Part shown: positions 1 to 9,079 of the stretch, in pieces
Layout: each line of letters starts with the position of its first letter
Numbering within the stretch: position 1 is the first letter of the stretch
Origin: Thioclava pacifica DSM 10166
GTDB taxonomy: Bacteria; Pseudomonadota; Alphaproteobacteria; Rhodobacterales; Rhodobacteraceae
Length of the DNA: 64,000 bases
Reading direction: 5' to 3'
NCBI RefSeq assembly: GCF_000714535.1
Contig: NZ_AUND01000023.1
Coordinates: 62,001 to 126,000 of the forward strand
Translations under genes and position numbers: made by a program
Notes under the pieces: generated by a model
Seen by the model: the letters and a program-made list of their open reading frames with translations, nothing else
The model's database searches: none
What the model was told of the DNA's origin: nothing

Positions 1-470
1 CCGAGCGCGGATGCGGCATGCAGGTAGAGATCGGGTTTCGGCTTGGGCATGTTCAGGTCCTGTCCCGAGAACAGCAGCCCGTCGAGCCGGGCGCGGATCG
101 CGGGATGCTGGCCGAGAGTCGCCTCCATTTTCGCCTGTCGCCCGTTCGAGCCGACCGCGAAGGGGATCCCTTCCGCATCGAGGCGGGCCAGCAATTCCGG
201 GATGCCGGGCATCAGGTCGGTACCTGCCCGCAGTCTTGCATAAAGTGCCTCGTAATAGGTATCGACCCAGGTTTCAGGCAGGTCTGCACCGTGCGCGCGG
301 CCCCAGCTTGCGACATGTTCGATGGTCGAGCCGATGAAGGCTTCTTTCAGCTCGGAGATCGATTTTTCGACCCCATGGCGGGCGAACTCTTCCTGGATCA
401 GGAGGAAGGTCGCGGGTTCGCTGTCGACGAGCACGCCATCGCAATCGAAGAGAATGGCTTGCGGGATCAT
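1..470 (-). CDS. HAD-superfamily hydrolase, phosphoglycolate phosphatase-like (3' end outside window)
   Basis: This is the N-terminal 156 codons of a haloacid dehalogenase-type phosphatase. The first strand reads ILFDCDGVLVDSE, which supplies the nucleophile Asp9 and the acid/base Asp11. An SNG motif near residue 119 is the second HAD loop, and MPKPKPDLY near residue 145 carries the conserved lysine of loop three. A helical cap lies between the first two motifs, as in beta-phosphoglucomutase and phosphoglycolate phosphatase relatives. The start codon overlaps the rsmD stop (ATGA), so the two are co-transcribed. The substrate cannot be told from the sequence. The gene runs off the left edge. 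Confidence 0.85.
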   Translation of the reverse strand, partial: MIPQAILFDCDGVLVDSEPATFLLIQEEFARHGVEKSISELKEAFIGSTIEHVASWGRAHGADLPETWVDTYYEALYARLRAGTDLMPGIPELLARLDAEGIPFAVGSNGRQAKMEATLGQHPAIRARLDGLLFSGQDLNMPKPKPDLYLHAASAL

Positions 471-1030
471 TCGGGCATCCGGGCGAGGGTGACAAGCGTG
501 TCGCCGTAGCGCCGCTGGTCGAGTTGAAGCAGGGGTTGGGCGAGGATCGGCGGGGTGTTTTCCTCCCAGACGATGGTCGCGCCCGGGGCGAACCAGCCGC
601 CTTCGAGGCAGGAGGCAACGGCGCGTTCGCCCAGCCCCATCCCATAGGGCGGATCGAGAAAGATCAGGTCGTAACCGGGGCCGCGATTGGGACCCATATT
701 GGTCGCGTCCCGGCGCCAGACATCGGTCACGCCCATCGCGCGCATCGCCTCGATATTGCGGCGCAGCAGCGCGCGGGCTGCGGTGCCATCATCGACAAAG
801 GCCACGCGGGACGCCCCGCGGGAGAGCGCCTCAAGACCAAGTGCGCCGGTACCTGCGAAGAGGTCGAGCACGCGCGCACCGGGCACGGGATTGCCATGGC
901 TGCCATTGATCAGAAGATTGAAGATGCTCTCGCGCACGCGATCCGTGGTCGGGCGCAGATGCGCCGCCGCATCGCCTTCTCCAACATCAGCCAGTTTCAA
1001 CCCGCGTCGTTCGCCTCCGATGATCCTCAT
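467..1030 (-). CDS. rsmD: 16S rRNA (guanine(966)-N(2))-methyltransferase RsmD
   Basis: RsmD uses S-adenosylmethionine to methylate N2 of G966 in 16S rRNA during small-subunit assembly. The 187-residue protein has the family's usual length. It opens with RIIGGERRG, followed by RPTTDRVRESIFN (about 27-39). The SAM-binding strand-loop VLDLFAGTGALGLEAL spans about 54-69. The catalytic DPPY tetrad is at residues 126-129. It overlaps the upstream flavoprotein gene by 4 bp and the downstream HAD gene by 4 bp, so the three form one translationally coupled minus-strand unit. Confidence 0.93.
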   Translation of the reverse strand: MRIIGGERRGLKLADVGEGDAAAHLRPTTDRVRESIFNLLINGSHGNPVPGARVLDLFAGTGALGLEALSRGASRVAFVDDGTAARALLRRNIEAMRAMGVTDVWRRDATNMGPNRGPGYDLIFLDPPYGMGLGERAVASCLEGGWFAPGATIVWEENTPPILAQPLLQLDQRRYGDTLVTLARMPE

Positions 1031-2226
1031 TTCATCAGCGCCTTCAATTCGGCCGTCGTCTCGACTTGCTCGGGGGTAACGGGTTTCGCGGCTTCGATCA
1101 GGCGCTTGCCGACCATATAGGCGCGCGCATCGTTGATCGCGTCGACGGCGATCAGGCGACCGCCGCGGAAATACCAGAAGCTCGCGCCATCATCGTGGCG
1201 GGTGATGACCCGGTCGTAGCCGGTGTTGAGCCCGGCGATCTGGAGCTTGGCGTCGAACTGGTCCGACCAGAACCACGGTTTTGGCACGTAATCCTTGCCA
1301 GCGCCGAGCATGTTCGCGGCGACCAGCTCGCCCATGTCGATCGCGTTGCCCACGGATTCGAGACGCACTCGTCCCTCCGCTCCGGGGAAAGAGGCGCAAT
1401 CCCCTGCCGCCCAGACATGGGCGATCGAGGTTTGTCCGCGCAGGTCCACGGCGATGCCGTTCTCGCACTGGATACCGGCCGCGCGGGCGATCTCGTCATC
1501 GGGGGTGACGCCGATGCCGACGATCACGAAATCGGCGGGGAGGGTACGGCCATCGGCCAGTTCCACGCCTGTGACATCGGTCTCGCCGGTGAGCTTCGCA
1601 AGCCCGATGCCTTCGAGGATTTCGACGTCGTGCTCTTGGTGCAGGGTGCGGATCGCATCGGCGGTCTGTGCGCAGGCGACGCGACCGAGGATCCGCGGGG
1701 CGGCCTCGACAAGCGTGACTTCGAGGCCGAGTTTGCGCGCCACCGCGGCAGCCTCCAGCCCGATATAGCCGCCGCCCACGACGACCAGCCGCTTGCCGGC
1801 ATGAAACATCGGTTGCATCGCATCGACATCAGCGAGGTTGCGCACGGTGAAGACATTGCCCAGATCGCCGCCGATCGCGGCGGGCAGACGGCGCGGTGTG
1901 GCGCCGGTGCAGAGCGCAAGTTCGGTATAGTCGAGGGTCTCGCCACTCGAGAGAGTCACGCGCTGCGCATCGGTGTCGATCGCGGTGGCGCAGGTGCCGA
2001 GTTGCAAGGCGATGTTATTCTCTGCCCACCAGTCCGGAGCACGCAGCGTCAGCCGCTCGACGCCCATATCGCCCAGCAGATAGGCCTTCGAGAGCGGTGG
2101 GCGCTGATAGGGCGGGAGCGGCTCTGAACCGATCACGGTGATCGGCCCCTCATGGCCCAAGGCACGCAGTTTCGCGGCCATCGAGGCTGCCGCCTGACCC
2201 GCTCCGACGATCACGATCCCGCTCAT
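1027..2226 (-). CDS. FAD/NAD(P)-dependent oxidoreductase, ferredoxin-reductase-like
   Basis: This 399-residue flavoprotein belongs to the family of putidaredoxin, rhodocoxin and BphA4-type ferredoxin reductases, which pass electrons from NAD(P)H to a small iron-sulfur protein. The FAD dinucleotide fold (VIVGAGQAAAS) is at the N-terminus. A second GGGYIGLEAAA fold for NAD(P)H lies near residue 150. AAGDCASFP near 275 is the second FAD-contacting motif. ATG at 2226 was chosen because GGAG sits about 6 nt before it; a GTG 12 bases upstream is possible. No ferredoxin or P450 gene is adjacent, so the partner is unknown. Confidence 0.85.
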   Translation of the reverse strand: MSGIVIVGAGQAAASMAAKLRALGHEGPITVIGSEPLPPYQRPPLSKAYLLGDMGVERLTLRAPDWWAENNIALQLGTCATAIDTDAQRVTLSSGETLDYTELALCTGATPRRLPAAIGGDLGNVFTVRNLADVDAMQPMFHAGKRLVVVGGGYIGLEAAAVARKLGLEVTLVEAAPRILGRVACAQTADAIRTLHQEHDVEILEGIGLAKLTGETDVTGVELADGRTLPADFVIVGIGVTPDDEIARAAGIQCENGIAVDLRGQTSIAHVWAAGDCASFPGAEGRVRLESVGNAIDMGELVAANMLGAGKDYVPKPWFWSDQFDAKLQIAGLNTGYDRVITRHDDGASFWYFRGGRLIAVDAINDARAYMVGKRLIEAAKPVTPEQVETTAELKALMK

Positions 2227-2308
2227 CTCATTCTCCACTGGCCCGTTTCGCGCCCGACCCTATATCGTTGCGCGGAACAAACGCAACGCGACAACATCGG
2301 AGCCTTCC

Positions 2309-2797
2309 ATGACCATAACGACTGGCGACACTCTTCCCGGCGCGACTTTCCTCGTGATGGGTGCAGAGGGGCCGCAACCCGTGAGCCTCGGCGAGAAGAT
2401 GAAGGACCGCACGGTCGTGATCTTCGCGGTTCCGGCCGCGTTCAGCGGAACCTGCTCGACGGCTCATGTGCCGAGCTTCATGCGCACCAAGGACCAGTTC
2501 ACCGAGAAAGGCGTTGACGAGATCATCTGCATTTCGGTGAACGATCCCTTCGTGATGAAGGTCTGGGGCGAGATGACCGGCGCGACCGAAGCGGGCATCA
2601 CGATGCTGGCCGACGCGGAGGGCGCCTTCACGCAGGCGATCGGTATGGATTTCACCGCACCTGCCGTGGGGCTCATCAACCGCTCGCGCCGCTACGCGAT
2701 GCTTGTCGAGAATGGTGTGGTGAAGATCCTGCATGTCGAGGAAAGCCCCGGCACTTGCGAGGCCTCGGCAGGCGAAGGTCTGCTGGCCGAGATCTGA
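2309..2797 (+). CDS. peroxiredoxin, Prx5 type
   Basis: This is a thiol peroxidase that reduces hydrogen peroxide and organic peroxides in the cytosol. The 162-residue size and sequence fit the Prx5 branch. The peroxidatic cysteine is Cys49 in PAAFSGTCS, a variant of the usual PGAFTPTCS loop. Cys150 in SPGTCEAS sits where the resolving cysteine of atypical two-Cys Prx5 enzymes is found; Cys74 is a third cysteine. The gene is transcribed away from the flavoprotein gene across an 82-bp gap and ends at a strong hairpin. Pairing with the divergent flavoprotein would be speculation. Confidence 0.93.
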   Translation: MTITTGDTLPGATFLVMGAEGPQPVSLGEKMKDRTVVIFAVPAAFSGTCSTAHVPSFMRTKDQFTEKGVDEIICISVNDPFVMKVWGEMTGATEAGITMLADAEGAFTQAIGMDFTAPAVGLINRSRRYAMLVENGVVKILHVEESPGTCEASAGEGLLAEI

Positions 2798-2817
2798 GCC
2801 ACGGCTTCGCGATAACG

Positions 2818-2847
2818 AAAACGCCCGGACGATGCGCCGGGCGTTTT
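2818..2847. terminator. bidirectional intrinsic terminator between convergent genes
   Basis: A perfect 11-bp stem (AAAACGCCCGG / CCGGGCGTTTT) with an 8-nt loop lies between the peroxiredoxin stop and the stop of the oppositely oriented pterin dehydratase gene. Each strand ends its stem in a run of T, so it can stop transcription from both sides. Confidence 0.9.
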
Positions 2848-2851
2848 GCGT

Positions 2852-3220
2852 TCAGTCTTCATCCTCGGGGGTCTCGACAAGCCGCATGAGCGGGCGGCCG
2901 ATATCGCGATCAACCTCGGCGACGCCATCGGCCAGAGCATCGAGTGCGCCTGCGAGTTCGATATCGAGCACGCTTACTCCGCCGCAATCATGCGTCGTCA
3001 GCGTGATCTCGACCTTGTTGTAGACATTGCGCCAATCGGGATGGTGATCCATCTTCTCGGCGCTCAGCGCGGCCTGGCTCATGAAGCCCCATGCGGCGGA
3101 GAAATTTTTGAACAGGAGGCGCTTGATCAGCGCGTCCTGACCCTCCGCCGCGCGCCAGCCGGTATCTTCCAACCCGCTCAGCAGCGCCTTGCGTTCGTCC
3201 GTATCGAGTTTCGACGTCAT
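2852..3220 (-). CDS. phhB: 4a-hydroxytetrahydrobiopterin dehydratase (pterin-4a-carbinolamine dehydratase)
   Basis: The enzyme dehydrates 4a-hydroxytetrahydropterin so the cofactor of aromatic amino acid hydroxylases can be recycled. The diagnostic stretch is a phenylalanine-rich helix (FSAAWGFM) followed by DHHPDWRNVYNKVEITLTTH, which holds the active-site histidines. At 122 residues it is about 20 longer than the minimal family member, with an extra acidic C-terminal tail ending ETPEDED. ATG at 3220 has GAGGAG 8 nt upstream. No phenylalanine hydroxylase gene is nearby, so its role here may differ. Confidence 0.9.
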   Translation of the reverse strand: MTSKLDTDERKALLSGLEDTGWRAAEGQDALIKRLLFKNFSAAWGFMSQAALSAEKMDHHPDWRNVYNKVEITLTTHDCGGVSVLDIELAGALDALADGVAEVDRDIGRPLMRLVETPEDED

Positions 3221-3276
3221 CGCCAGCTCCTCTTCGGCTCATGCTTTGCGCAGCCTCGCAGCGAAGCGCGGCCAGT

Positions 3277-4158
3277 TCAAGCCGCGCCGCTCTCCGCCGT
3301 CGCTGCCTTGGTCTCGATCTTGGGCACCTGGACCACTTCGAGCGTGCGAGTGGGGAAGGGGATGCCGATGCCGTTCGCGTCGAACTCTTCCTTGATCTTC
3401 CGGGTGTAATCCGCCTGCAAGGCCCAGAAATCCGACGCATTGGCCCAGACGCGGAAGGTGAAATCGACCGAGCTGTCGCCCAGGGCCTTCACCCGGATCG
3501 TCGGTGCGGGGTCATTCAGCGCGCGCTCATCCGAGAGCGAGATGCGCTCCAGTACCTCCTGCGTTTTCTTCAGATCGGCGTCATAGGCAACCCCGATCGT
3601 CAGATCCATCATTCGGGTCGGATTGGCCGAGTAGTTGATGATCGACTTCGACCAGATATCGCCATTGGGCACGATGATCTGGATGCCGTCATAGGTCTTG
3701 AGCACGGTGTAGAAGAGCTGGATCTCGGTCACCGTGCCACTCTCGGATCCGGCCGCGATGAAATCGCCCTGCCGGAACGGGCGGAAGAGAATGATCATCA
3801 CGCCCGCGGCGAGGTTCGACAGCGTGCCTTGCAGCGCGAGACCGATGGCCAGACCGGCAGCACCGACGAGCGCTGCCAGCGAAGTGGTCTGGATGCCGAA
3901 ACGGTTGAGGATGAAGATCACCCCGATCGCGAGGATCAGGTATTTGACCATGTTCCCGAGGAAGCCGAAGAGCGTGTCGTCGAGCCGTGCATAGCGGTTC
4001 GAGAGCGCCACGATCCGCCGCTTCGCCCAGGCCGAGATCGCCATCGCGACCAGCAAGATCACCAGCGCTGCCACCACGTTCACCGCGACCATGATCGCGG
4101 CGTCGATCCGATCCTGTGTCAGCCAGCTGCTGACTTGGGTCAGGTCCTCAAGATTCAT
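3277..4158 (-). CDS. mechanosensitive ion channel, MscS family
   Basis: This inner-membrane channel opens under membrane tension to release solutes on osmotic downshock. It is 293 residues, like the compact MscS of E. coli. Three hydrophobic segments lie near residues 22-45, 65-88 and 92-115. The third contains the pore-helix signature GAAGLAIGLALQGTLSNLAA, followed by the beta-domain entry RPFRQGDFI. The C-terminal cytosolic vestibule domain is complete. It sits alone: 57 bp after the pterin dehydratase start and 38 bp from the end of the next gene. Confidence 0.93.
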   Translation of the reverse strand: MNLEDLTQVSSWLTQDRIDAAIMVAVNVVAALVILLVAMAISAWAKRRIVALSNRYARLDDTLFGFLGNMVKYLILAIGVIFILNRFGIQTTSLAALVGAAGLAIGLALQGTLSNLAAGVMIILFRPFRQGDFIAAGSESGTVTEIQLFYTVLKTYDGIQIIVPNGDIWSKSIINYSANPTRMMDLTIGVAYDADLKKTQEVLERISLSDERALNDPAPTIRVKALGDSSVDFTFRVWANASDFWALQADYTRKIKEEFDANGIGIPFPTRTLEVVQVPKIETKAATAESGAA

Positions 4159-4196
4159 TCGTCTCTCCTGTCATATGTCTTCTGACAAACGCCGGC

Positions 4197-5375
4197 TCAG
4201 CGTTCGGGTTCCTTCGGGGCCCGGAAAGGGCCCATCTCGGTGAGGATCTCGATATCCTCATCAACGGCGGCGCGTTCAGCCTCAAGATAATCCGCGACGG
4301 CACGGCGCAGGCCGGGATGGGCGATCCAATGTGCGGAATGGGTGGGGACGGGCAGATAACCACGCGCAAGCTTGTGTTCGCCCTGTGCACCCGCCTCGAC
4401 GCGGGACAGGCCGTGCGCGATCGCGAAATCGACGGCCTGATGGTAGCAAAGTTCGAAATGCAGGAAGGGTTGATCCTCGATACAGCCCCAATAGCGGCCG
4501 AACAGCGCCTCGCGCCCGATCAGGTTCAGCGCCCCTGCGATTGGGCGCGGTCCGTTCATCGCGAGCACAAGCAGTACATCCTCGCGCATCTCGTGCAAGC
4601 GGTCGAAGAAATCGCGCGTCAGGTAGGGCCGGCCCCATTTCCGGCTGCCGGTGTCCTGATAGAAGGACCAGAACGCGTCCCAATGCTCGGGGCGGATGTC
4701 GTCGCCAGTAAGTTGCACGATCTCGCCGCCGAAGGCCTGTGCACGCTGACGTTCCTTGCGCAGGGCCTTGCGCTTGCGGGAGCTGAGCTCGCCGAGGAAG
4801 TCGTCGAAACTGGCGTAATCGCGATTGATCCAGTGGAATTGCTGACCGATCCGGTGCAGCCAGCCCGCATCCTCTGCCAGCTCCGCCTCGTCCTCGGTGC
4901 AGAAGGTGATGTGAATGGAGGAAACCCCCGCACCCTCGGCGATCTGCGCCATCCCCGCCAGCAGCGCGCGCCTGCCCGCCTCTTCCAGACCCGGCAGCGT
5001 CAGAAGCCGCCGCCCCGCGACAGGGGTGAAGGGAACAGCGCATTGCAGCTTCGGATAATAACGCCCGCCTGCGCGCTCATAGGCATCGGCCCACCCATGA
5101 TCGAAGACATATTCGCCCTGGCTGTGGGATTTGACATAGAGCGGGGCAACGGCAATCACTTGCCCGCCCATCCGTGCGACGACATGGCGCGCATCCCAGC
5201 CCGTGCCCGGACCGACGGAGCCCGAGGCCTCGAGCGCGGCAAGAAACCGATGGGTGGTGAAAGGATCGAAAGCCCGCTGCCCATCCCCGGTTTCGGGGCA
5301 GGCACAGGCGTTCCAATCGCTTTCATCTATTTCGGAAATATCCGAATGAAGCGTGATTTCAACGCTTTGATCCAT
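4197..5375 (-). CDS. FemAB-like / GNAT-fold acyltransferase (PF04339-like)
   Basis: The protein resembles the FemAB_like family (PF04339), annotated as peptidoglycan biosynthesis/recognition or GNAT-type N-acyltransferases. Visible landmarks are VIAVAPLYVKSHSQGEYVFD near residue 75, a basic SSRKRKALRKERQ segment near 202, and GRYWGCIEDQPFLHFELCYH near 300 in the acyl-CoA-binding half. ATG at 5375 was chosen, with GGGGGA close upstream. A TTG 63 bases upstream, touching the stop of the preceding gene, would add 21 residues. Known members await a substrate. Likely last gene of the ridA-gdpD unit. Confidence 0.75.
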   Translation of the reverse strand: MDQSVEITLHSDISEIDESDWNACACPETGDGQRAFDPFTTHRFLAALEASGSVGPGTGWDARHVVARMGGQVIAVAPLYVKSHSQGEYVFDHGWADAYERAGGRYYPKLQCAVPFTPVAGRRLLTLPGLEEAGRRALLAGMAQIAEGAGVSSIHITFCTEDEAELAEDAGWLHRIGQQFHWINRDYASFDDFLGELSSRKRKALRKERQRAQAFGGEIVQLTGDDIRPEHWDAFWSFYQDTGSRKWGRPYLTRDFFDRLHEMREDVLLVLAMNGPRPIAGALNLIGREALFGRYWGCIEDQPFLHFELCYHQAVDFAIAHGLSRVEAGAQGEHKLARGYLPVPTHSAHWIAHPGLRRAVADYLEAERAAVDEDIEILTEMGPFRAPKEPER

Positions 5376-5434
5376 GGTCCCCCGGGGGAGGTTGCGAGGC
5401 CTTTGCGCTGAATCTGGGCTCTTCGGCCCCTCGG

Positions 5435-6199
5435 TCAAGCGGGGAGCGCCGAAAGATAGCCCTCGAAGGTCACGTTATCGGCCACCTGCCGCGCCAGCGC
5501 CTCCTCATCAACCGAGCGGATCGTCCAGCATAGAACCGGGACGCCCAAGCCTTTCAACTCGGCCACGCGCGCCGCTGTCAGGTCTTTCGCCTCATGCGAG
5601 ATGAAGGCCGCACCGATGCGCTCGAAATCGGGGATCGGTCGCAGTTCGTCACCGCGCGCGACCGGCAGAAAGGCCCAATCGTTCTGCTCATAGGCCGAGG
5701 TGGTCAGCCCGACCGGCACGCCCGGTGCAAGCCGCGCGAAAGCATCGACCGCATGGGGGTTGAAGGACATCACCGCGACTGGCCCTTTGTAGTCGCGCAG
5801 CAAATGGGCGGTCGCTTCCTCGAGCGGGCCGACATTGAGACCGAGCGCGCCGTCTTGATCCTTCAGCTCGATCAGCATCGGCACCTGGCCGCCGACAATC
5901 TTCAGCACTTCGGCCAGGGTCGGAATGCCCTCGTCGCCCCCCTTGAGCTGGATGGCGCCCAACTCAGCGGCGCTGCGCTCGCGCACGAGGCCAGTCTCAC
6001 CGGTAAGACGGTCCAGCTTGTAGTCGTGAAAGACCATTGGCACGCCGTCCGATGAGATCTGAAGATCGATCTCGATTCCGTATCCCGCAGCCATCGCGGC
6101 CCGGATCGCGGCGCGGCTGTTCTCGGGCCGACCGAGCGCAAGGTCATGCAGCGCCCGATGCGCGATCGGGAGCCGCAGGAAATCGGGATGCAGCGACAT
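5435..6199 (-). CDS. glycerophosphodiester phosphodiesterase family protein
   Basis: This enzyme hydrolyses glycerophosphodiesters from phospholipid turnover to glycerol-3-phosphate and an alcohol. The TIM-barrel signature is present: AHRALHD with His14-Arg15, PENS at 25-28, GIEIDLQ with metal ligands Glu43 and Asp45, and VFHD with His58. There is no signal peptide, so it is probably cytosolic (UgpQ-like). The ATG at 6199 overlaps the ridA stop as TGATG; a GTG one codon upstream is an alternative. Tight linkage to ridA and the FemAB-like gene suggests an operon. Confidence 0.9.
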   Translation of the reverse strand: MSLHPDFLRLPIAHRALHDLALGRPENSRAAIRAAMAAGYGIEIDLQISSDGVPMVFHDYKLDRLTGETGLVRERSAAELGAIQLKGGDEGIPTLAEVLKIVGGQVPMLIELKDQDGALGLNVGPLEEATAHLLRDYKGPVAVMSFNPHAVDAFARLAPGVPVGLTTSAYEQNDWAFLPVARGDELRPIPDFERIGAAFISHEAKDLTAARVAELKGLGVPVLCWTIRSVDEEALARQVADNVTFEGYLSALPA

Positions 6200-6657
6200 C
6201 ACTCGACCTCGAAAATCGCCTCGATCTCGACCGAGACGCCAAGCGGCAGGGAGGCGGCGGAAACCGCGGAGCGGGCGTGACGTCCAGCCTCGCCGAAGAC
6301 CTCGACCATCAGGTCCGAGCAGCCGTTGACCACCTTGGGCTGGTCGGTGAAATCGACGGTCGAATTGACGAAGCCCACGAGTTTCACCACGCGCTTGATC
6401 TTGTCGAGATCGCCGAGCGCCGCCTTCGCCTGTGCGATCAGCGCGAGCCCGCAGAACCGCGCGGCCATTGCGCCCTCGGCCACGTCCATGCTCTCGCCGA
6501 GCTTGCCGAGGATCAGCCCTTCGGGACCGTTCGAGATCTGGCCCGACACGAAAAGCTGGTTTCCGGTGCGCACGAAGGGCACGTAATTTGCCGCGGGCAT
6601 CGGCGCCTCGGGCAAGGTGATTCCGAGTTCTGCCAGACGGGCTTCGATTTTTGCCAT
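6199..6657 (-). CDS. RidA family protein (YjgF/YER057c/UK114), extended type
   Basis: RidA proteins hydrolyse reactive enamine/imine intermediates released by PLP enzymes. This 152-residue member has the longer sub-type's N-terminal helix (IEARLAELGI) and then YVPFVRTGNQLFVSGQ, a family hallmark. The trimer-interface residues lie in NGPEGLILGKLG and the substrate-binding arginine in ARSAVSAASLPLG. ATG at 6657 has a clear GGAGG 5 nt upstream, so much longer in-frame starts are unlikely. It is the first gene of the minus-strand operon with the GDPD and FemAB-like genes. Confidence 0.88.
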   Translation of the reverse strand: MAKIEARLAELGITLPEAPMPAANYVPFVRTGNQLFVSGQISNGPEGLILGKLGESMDVAEGAMAARFCGLALIAQAKAALGDLDKIKRVVKLVGFVNSTVDFTDQPKVVNGCSDLMVEVFGEAGRHARSAVSAASLPLGVSVEIEAIFEVE

Positions 6658-6793
6658 GAGGGCCTCCATCAGTTTCGCGCGGAGGCTAGGCCCGCGCCGC
6701 GGCCCTCGCAAGCGGAATCCTGATCGCCGTCGGCAGCATCGTCGCTGCGATTTCCCCGCGTGACGGCCCGCAAAGCCCATGCTAGGCAGGGCC

Positions 6794-9076
6794 ATGAACA
6801 AAGCCGCCCCCATTCCCTCGCGCCAGCAGATCCTCGACTGGCTCAACGACAACCCCGACCAGACGGCCAAGCGTGACATCGCGCGGGCCTTCGGTGTGAA
6901 GGGGCAGGCGAAGATCGAACTCAAGCGGATCCTGCGCGAGATGGAGGCCGAAGGGCTCATCGAGAAACGCCGCCGCCAGTTCCGCGACCCGAACACGCTG
7001 CCGCCGGTAACCGTGCTGCGGATGCTGCGCGAAGACAGTCAGGGCGACCAATGGGCCGAGCCCGCGGAATGGACGGGCGAGGGGGCAGCGCCGGTCGTGC
7101 TCTATGTGCGCCGCGAGGGCGATCCGGCGCTGGCGCAGGGCGACCGCATCCTCGGGCGTCTCACGCCGGTCGAAGATGAAAGCTATGACTACGAGGCGCG
7201 GCTGATCCGCAAGATCGGCACCGCCTCGCACCGCATTGTCGGCATCTTCCGCAAGACCGCCGAGGGCGGGCGGATCATGCCGATCGACAAAGGTTCTGAG
7301 AGCGAGTGGCAGGTGCCCGCCGGTGTGACCGAAGGTGCCAAGGATGGCGAACTGGTCGAGGCCGAGCAGACCGGTCCGCGTGGGCGTATGGGACTGCCGC
7401 GGGCGCGGGTTCTCGAAGTGCTGGGCGATCCCTCGGCGCCCAAGGCGGTGTCGCTCATCGCGATCCACCAGCACGGCATTCCCGATGATTTTCCCGACGA
7501 GGTCGTGGCCGAGGCCGACGCCGCCGAGCCCGCGCCCCTCGGGGATCGCGAAGACCTGCGCAAGCTGCCTTTCGTCACCATCGACCCCGCCGACGCGCGT
7601 GACCGGGACGATGCGGTGCTCGTCGAGCGCGACGACGATCCGAAGAACGAGAACGGCTTCCTGATCTGGGTCGCGATCGCGGATGTGGCGCATTACGTGA
7701 CGCCGGGGTCTGCGCTTGATCGCGAGGCGCGCAAGCGGGGCAATTCCACCTATTTCCCCGACCGGGTCGTACCGATGCTGCCCGATCGGCTGTCGGGCGA
7801 TCTGTGTTCGCTGCATGAAAATGTCGATCGTGCGGTGCTCGCGGTTCGGATGAAGATCGACGAACATGGCCGCAAGCTGAGCCACCGTTTCACCCGTGGC
7901 ATGATCCGTTCGGTCGGCTCGCTCGAATATGCGCAGGTTCAGGATGCCCGCGACGGCAACCCGGACGAGAAGACCGAAGGCATGGTCGAGGAGATCATCG
8001 ACCCGATCTACGAGGCCTATGAGGCGCTCAAACGTGCCCGCGCGCTGCGTCAGCCGCTGGAGCTCGACCTGCCCGAGCGGCAGATCGTGATCGGAGATGA
8101 TGGTCACGTCGCGTCGATCCGGTTCAAGACGCGGCTCGACGCCCACAAGCTGATCGAGGAATTCATGGTGCTGGCCAATGTCGCCGCCGCCGAGGAACTC
8201 GAAAAGCTGCGCCGCCCGCTGCTTTACCGCGTCCACGAGGAGCCCAGTCTCGAAAAGATCGAGGCGTTGCGAGAAGTGGCGCAGGCCTCGGGCTTCAACC
8301 TTGCCAAGGGACAGGTGCTCAAGACCGCGCATCTCAACAACCTGCTCAGCCAGTCCGAGGGGTCCGAGTTCGACGAGCTGATCAACATCACCACGCTGCG
8401 CTCGATGACGCAGGCCTATTACGCGCCGACGAATTACGGCCATTTCGGCCTCGCGCTGCGGTCCTATGCGCATTTCACCTCGCCGATCCGGCGCTATTCC
8501 GACCTGATCGTGCACCGCGCGTTGATCCTCGGCCATGGCTGGGGCAAGGACGGGCTGAGCCAGTGGGATATCGACAATCTCGAGGAGACCGCGCAGCAGA
8601 TCTCCGACACCGAGCGCCGTTCGATGGCCGCAGAGCGCGACACGACGGACCGTTATCTGGCGGCCTACCTGTCGGATCGGGTGGGCAGCGAATTCGCCGG
8701 GCGCATCTCGGGGGTACAGAAATTCGGCGCCTTCGTGAGGCTCGACGAGACCGGTGCGGACGGACTGATCCCGATCCGCGAGATCGGGCGCGAGTTCTTC
8801 CATTTCGACCGTGAGGCACAGGAGCTGGTGGGCTCGGAGACCGGCATGACCATCACCATCGGCCAGCGCGTCCGGGTGCGTCTGGCTGAGGCCGTTCCGA
8901 TCACCGGCGGGCTGATGCTGGAGCTGCTGGAGGTCGAGGGGCAGGGGATGCCCTCGGGCAACGGCAAGCGCCGCAAGGGGCGCCGTCCGGGTACGCGCCC
9001 TCCGCGCAAGCCGGCGCGAGATGCGGCGAAGAAGAAGGCGATTGCGCGCAAGGTCAAACGCACCCGCAAGAAATAA
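6794..9076 (+). CDS. rnr: ribonuclease R
   Basis: RNase R is a 3'-5' exoribonuclease that degrades structured RNA and takes part in rRNA and tmRNA-linked quality control. Domain order is complete: N-terminal winged helix (about 10-75), cold-shock domains (about 80-230), RNB catalytic domain with DARDRDDAVLVE near 270 supplying the metal-binding aspartates, S1 domain (about 635-720) and a lysine/arginine-rich tail. The 760 residues match the family. ATG at 6794 follows AGGCAGG; an ATG 15 bases upstream is possible. The stop lies 3 bp from the stop of the convergent PLD-like gene. Confidence 0.95.
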   Translation: MNKAAPIPSRQQILDWLNDNPDQTAKRDIARAFGVKGQAKIELKRILREMEAEGLIEKRRRQFRDPNTLPPVTVLRMLREDSQGDQWAEPAEWTGEGAAPVVLYVRREGDPALAQGDRILGRLTPVEDESYDYEARLIRKIGTASHRIVGIFRKTAEGGRIMPIDKGSESEWQVPAGVTEGAKDGELVEAEQTGPRGRMGLPRARVLEVLGDPSAPKAVSLIAIHQHGIPDDFPDEVVAEADAAEPAPLGDREDLRKLPFVTIDPADARDRDDAVLVERDDDPKNENGFLIWVAIADVAHYVTPGSALDREARKRGNSTYFPDRVVPMLPDRLSGDLCSLHENVDRAVLAVRMKIDEHGRKLSHRFTRGMIRSVGSLEYAQVQDARDGNPDEKTEGMVEEIIDPIYEAYEALKRARALRQPLELDLPERQIVIGDDGHVASIRFKTRLDAHKLIEEFMVLANVAAAEELEKLRRPLLYRVHEEPSLEKIEALREVAQASGFNLAKGQVLKTAHLNNLLSQSEGSEFDELINITTLRSMTQAYYAPTNYGHFGLALRSYAHFTSPIRRYSDLIVHRALILGHGWGKDGLSQWDIDNLEETAQQISDTERRSMAAERDTTDRYLAAYLSDRVGSEFAGRISGVQKFGAFVRLDETGADGLIPIREIGREFFHFDREAQELVGSETGMTITIGQRVRVRLAEAVPITGGLMLELLEVEGQGMPSGNGKRRKGRRPGTRPPRKPARDAAKKKAIARKVKRTRKK

Positions 9077-9079
9077 GAT

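Noticed and set aside
6782-8803. 673-codon open frame on the minus strand opposite RNase R
   Set aside because: It is the mirror of a high-GC conserved gene. The translation has no recognisable motifs, and RNase R on the other strand is certain.
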